Below are positions 7,022 through 13,591 of a stretch of DNA of 13,591 nt, piece by piece; positions within the stretch are counted from its first letter, which is position 1; every line of letters begins with the position of its first letter. Location of the stretch: NCBI GenBank assembly GCA_964560325.1, contig CAZLLV010000421.1, positions 1 through 13,591 on the forward strand, in the 5' to 3' direction. The notes under the pieces were generated by a model. It was not told the origin of the DNA and did not search any database. It worked only from the letters and a program-made list of their open reading frames with translations. The stretch comes from CAZLLV01 sp964560325 (GTDB taxonomy: Bacteria > Acidobacteriota > Thermoanaerobaculia > Multivoradales > DATKCC01). The translations under genes were made by a program, and so were the position numbers.

Positions 7022-13591
<6,570 letters not shown>

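Overview
The window is a very GC-rich stretch of a hybrid polyketide/non-ribosomal peptide (PKS-NRPS) gene cluster. It holds only three genes, two of which run off the window. Base composition, GTG starts and the modular cis-AT PKS/NRPS architecture point to a high-GC bacterium with large secondary-metabolite clusters. Myxococcota, Acidobacteriota, Gemmatimonadota and Actinomycetota all remain possible; no taxonomic marker is present, so the phylum is not resolved.

Right half (7022-13591, minus strand): one PKS module, open at its N-terminus. The order is KS (C-H-H triad intact) - AT (malonyl-type HAFH) - KR - DH - a short segment that looks like the end of the KR - carrier protein with an LGGDSV phosphopantetheine site - a shortened, catalytically degenerate C/E-superfamily domain most like an NRPS epimerase - a short C-terminal tail resembling an NRPS COM donor helix.

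Middle (5374-7013, plus strand): a 472-residue protein resembling circularly permuted ATP-grasp (glutathionylspermidine synthase-like) enzymes. It is convergent with the PKS, with 8 bases between stop codons, and divergent from the NRPS across a 221-base regulatory gap. That gap holds a perfect 9-bp inverted repeat.

Left half (1-5373, minus strand): an NRPS that starts in the window and runs off its left edge. The order is COM-acceptor-like N-terminus - C (DCL-like) - A (ten-residue pocket DFWNVGMVHK, predicted L-threonine) - PCP - C (LCL-like) - A (cut off just after core A4).

Working model: the growing chain is elongated with malonate on the PKS module, reduced and possibly dehydrated, then handed to the NRPS, which adds threonine and at least one more amino acid. 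The junction looks like an NRPS-to-NRPS junction of the PCP-E-COM / COM-DCL kind, but a PKS module sits on the donor side and its E-like domain has lost the catalytic histidine. The ATP-grasp protein would be a tailoring, precursor-ligating or release enzyme. No transposase, RNA gene, CRISPR array or convincing terminator was seen.
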